From assembly GCA_021789455.1 (NCBI GenBank), contig JAJYJN010000009.1, positions 1 to 25,482 on the forward strand: 25,482 nucleotides of DNA, in the 5' to 3' direction. The DNA is from a bacterium. Lineage in GTDB: Bacteria > SZUA-79 > Acidulodesulfobacterales > Acidulodesulfobacteraceae. The position numbers and the translations under genes were made by a program. Shown piece by piece: positions 23,653 to 25,482 of this stretch (its first letter is position 1; each line of letters starts with the position of its first letter). The notes below the pieces were generated by a model. The model was not told where the DNA came from. It saw nothing but the letters and a program-made list of their open reading frames with translations, and searched no databases.

Positions 23653-24258
23653 ATGGTAGAAAATATAGATAAATACGAATTGATTTTGTCGTCCTCGAGA
23701 AAGCTGATAGAAGAAATCGGATTTTCGGCTTTGACAATGGATAAGGTGGCGCAGAAAGCAGGTATAGCCAAGGGAACGGTTTATCTTTACTTTAAAGATA
23801 AAGACGAACTTTTAGAAAAAGTCCTGTCCTCCGGTTTCGAAAGAATGTTCGAAAGAATACAAAACAGGGTTGCGAAAGAGAGCGGCGGAATCAATAAGTT
23901 AAAGGCTCTTATCGGCGAGAATATAAACCATATTTATGAAAACAGGTATTTCTTTAAAACGATTTTTTTAGACGAAGTCAACGTCGTGTTTTTGAAAAAA
24001 AAATCTAAAGAATCTTTTAATTTAAGAAGAAAAAGATATACCGATTTTATAGGAGAGATTATAAAATCAGGCATAGATTCCGGAGAGTTCAGAAGCGATT
24101 TATATCCTGCAAAAGGCGGGTATATGCTTGTATCGTTAATCAAGACCAGCGCAATATACAATTTCCTCAACGACAGATTCGAACCTGTTCCCGAGATGAT
24201 AGAAAAAGATACCGAAGAGATATTAAATCTATTTCTGCACGGCATATCCGTCAAATAA
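23653..24258 (+). CDS. TetR/AcrR-family transcriptional repressor
   Basis: 201 residues, normal length. N-terminal TetR helix-turn-helix: LIEEIGFSALTMDKVAQKAG then IAKGTVYLYFKDKDELLEKVL (about residues 17-55), the most conserved part of the family. The remaining helical ligand-binding domain is variable, with a basic LRRKRY stretch and FRSDLYPAKGGYMLVSLIKT. The ATG at 23653 has no Shine-Dalgarno and lies 7 nt after the -10 box, suggesting a leaderless transcript. The MFS exporter begins 14 nt after its stop, so one promoter probably serves both. Likely role: local repressor of the exporter, acting at the inverted repeat in its promoter. Ligand unknown. Confidence 0.92.
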   Translation: MVENIDKYELILSSSRKLIEEIGFSALTMDKVAQKAGIAKGTVYLYFKDKDELLEKVLSSGFERMFERIQNRVAKESGGINKLKALIGENINHIYENRYFFKTIFLDEVNVVFLKKKSKESFNLRRKRYTDFIGEIIKSGIDSGEFRSDLYPAKGGYMLVSLIKTSAIYNFLNDRFEPVPEMIEKDTEEILNLFLHGISVK

Positions 24259-24272
24259 TTTTTTAAAAGAAA

Positions 24273-25482
24273 ATGGTTGAAAAATCCCACAAAAATTACA
24301 AGTGGATAGTTCTTGCGCTTGTCGTAGTATCGTCGTTTATGGCAATACTCGACGTTAATATCGTAACGGTCGGGCTTCCCAAGATGATGTCCCATTTCGG
24401 AATTAACGTTACGGACGTGGAATGGGTAATGATAGCCTATACTATTGCCTATTCTATCGTTATACTTCCTATGGCTTACGTCAGAAGAAAATGGGGAATA
24501 AAATATCCGTTTATAGTATCCATTGCCGTTTTTGTTATCGGCTCGGCTTTATGCGGACTGTCTCCTTCTTTCACCGACCTTGTTATATTTCGGGTCATAC
24601 AGGCTATAGGAGGCGCCGGACTAACGCCTACCGGCCTTACCCTGCTTGCGGAAGTGTTTCCTCCCGATGAAAGGGGCGAGGCTATGGGTATATGGTCTAT
24701 CGGCGCGATGGTGGCTCCGGCGGTAGGGCCGACTCTCGGCGGATATCTCGTCGATTATGTTGACTGGAGATGGATATTTTACGTAAATGTCCCTATAGGC
24801 ATCATATCCATATTAGGTTCTATAGCAATTTTAACGCATGATATACCGATAGAAAAATATACAAAAAAGTTCGATGCGCTCGGGTTTTTATTTATGGCAT
24901 TATCTATGGCCTCTTTGCTGTTTGCTTTGAACGAGGGGCAGACGCTTGGTTGGCACGCGCCCGTCATAATACAGTCCGAAGTGATAAGCGGATTTTCTTT
25001 TGTTTTTTTTCTGATAGCAGAATTATTCGTGGAAACGCCTATTCTTAATCTGGATATTTTTAAGAACTATAATTTCGTTATCGCATTTATAGTTAATATG
25101 GTTAGGGCCGTAGGAATTTTCGGAGCCATGTTTCTTCTTCCTCTCTTCATAGAAAACGTCCTTAATTACGATGCTATGAACGCCGGAATTTTAATGGCTC
25201 CAACCGCCGTCGCTGTGGCGCTGGTATCGCCTTTTTCCGGAAAAATATCCGACAGGATAGGACCCAGATATCCCCTTTTTGCCGGACTGCTAATAGTCGC
25301 GGCGTCTATGTTCATGTTTGATAATCTTTCTTTAAATACAAGCGTTTACGATATAGTAGTAAATCAGTTGATAAGAGGCGTGGGCATCGGTCTCCTGAAT
25401 GCGCCGGTAATGAGCGCCGCCCTGAATTCGGTAAAAAGGGATATGCTTCCCGAAGCCTCCGGTTTGATCCCGGTATCGCTTC
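24273..25482 (+). CDS. MFS drug exporter, DHA2/EmrB type, N-terminal part (cut by window edge)
   Basis: Proton-coupled exporter of the 14-helix DHA2 family. I translated from the ATG at 24273; the frame stays open for 403 codons to the right edge, with roughly 100-130 residues of a usual 500-530 missing. Motifs: ILDVNIVTVGLPKMM (motif D1 of DHA2, usually LDxTIVNVALP) in helix 1, FRVIQAIGGAGLTPTG in helix 4, PDERGEAMGIW, motif C VAPAVGPTLGGYLVD and WRWIFYVNVPIG, all typical of EmrB/QacA relatives. Motif A between helices 2 and 3 is degenerate (MAYVRRKWGIK, lacking the usual Asp). No emrA-like membrane fusion gene lies upstream; one could lie beyond the edge. Substrate unknown; SD weak. Confidence 0.92.
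   Translation, partial: MVEKSHKNYKWIVLALVVVSSFMAILDVNIVTVGLPKMMSHFGINVTDVEWVMIAYTIAYSIVILPMAYVRRKWGIKYPFIVSIAVFVIGSALCGLSPSFTDLVIFRVIQAIGGAGLTPTGLTLLAEVFPPDERGEAMGIWSIGAMVAPAVGPTLGGYLVDYVDWRWIFYVNVPIGIISILGSIAILTHDIPIEKYTKKFDALGFLFMALSMASLLFALNEGQTLGWHAPVIIQSEVISGFSFVFFLIAELFVETPILNLDIFKNYNFVIAFIVNMVRAVGIFGAMFLLPLFIENVLNYDAMNAGILMAPTAVAVALVSPFSGKISDRIGPRYPLFAGLLIVAASMFMFDNLSLNTSVYDIVVNQLIRGVGIGLLNAPVMSAALNSVKRDMLPEASGLIPVSL

Noticed and set aside
1..25482. CRISPR array, tRNA, IS element, prophage or toxin-antitoxin pair
   Set aside because: No regularly spaced repeats, transposase or integrase motifs, or cloverleaf-size RNA gene found; gaps are short (largest about 130 nt).

Overview
The window is a gene-dense stretch of AT-rich chromosome (GC under about 40% by eye) from a Gram-negative bacterium. 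Isoleucine is mostly ATA and arginine mostly AGA/AGG, even in rpsO and pnp. The gene orders dxs-ispA-xseB, pilB-pilT-pilC-pilS-pilR and rimP-nusA-infB-rbfA-nrnA-truB-rpsO-pnp-M16 peptidase are those of Deltaproteobacteria-like lineages. A candidate deltaproteobacterial group such as Sva0485/Acidulodesulfobacterales would fit, but that placement is only an inference. I see no tRNA, rRNA, IS element, prophage or CRISPR array.

Layout. (1) Positions 1-1883, minus strand: an isoprenoid operon xseB-ispA-dxs, with dxs cut by the window edge. (2) 2018-4237, plus strand: a small three-helix membrane protein of unknown function, a DUF4388 (PATAN-type) protein and shikimate dehydrogenase (aroE), closely packed behind a good promoter. 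(3) 4312-11914: type IV pilus motor and control genes: PilB (with an extra MshEN-like half-repeat), PilT, PilC, and the PilS/PilR two-component pair (NtrC-type, sigma-54). No pilin gene follows pilR; truA does. (4) 12692-21771: the translation/RNA-processing block rimP-nusA-infB-rbfA-nrnA-truB-rpsO-pnp, with an M16 zinc peptidase coupled to pnp by an ATGA overlap. (5) 23051-25482: a DUF2301-like membrane protein, then a TetR regulator followed by an EmrB-type MFS exporter cut by the right edge.

No wholly new multi-gene system is evident; the content is mostly core genome. The best signals are regulatory. The rimP-nusA-infB leader has a strong promoter (TTGATA-N17-TATAAT, its -35 overlapping the truA stop codon) followed by an intrinsic terminator whose T-tract ends just before the rimP start, so the operon encoding NusA is probably attenuated. 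The tetR promoter carries a 16-bp inverted repeat filling its -35/-10 spacer, a likely autoregulatory operator. For xseB and tetR the -10 box lies 6-7 nt from the ATG with no room for a Shine-Dalgarno, predicting leaderless mRNAs. Several other genes (pilR, truA, rimP, nrnA) also lack a recognisable SD, so SD-led and SD-independent initiation appear to be mixed.
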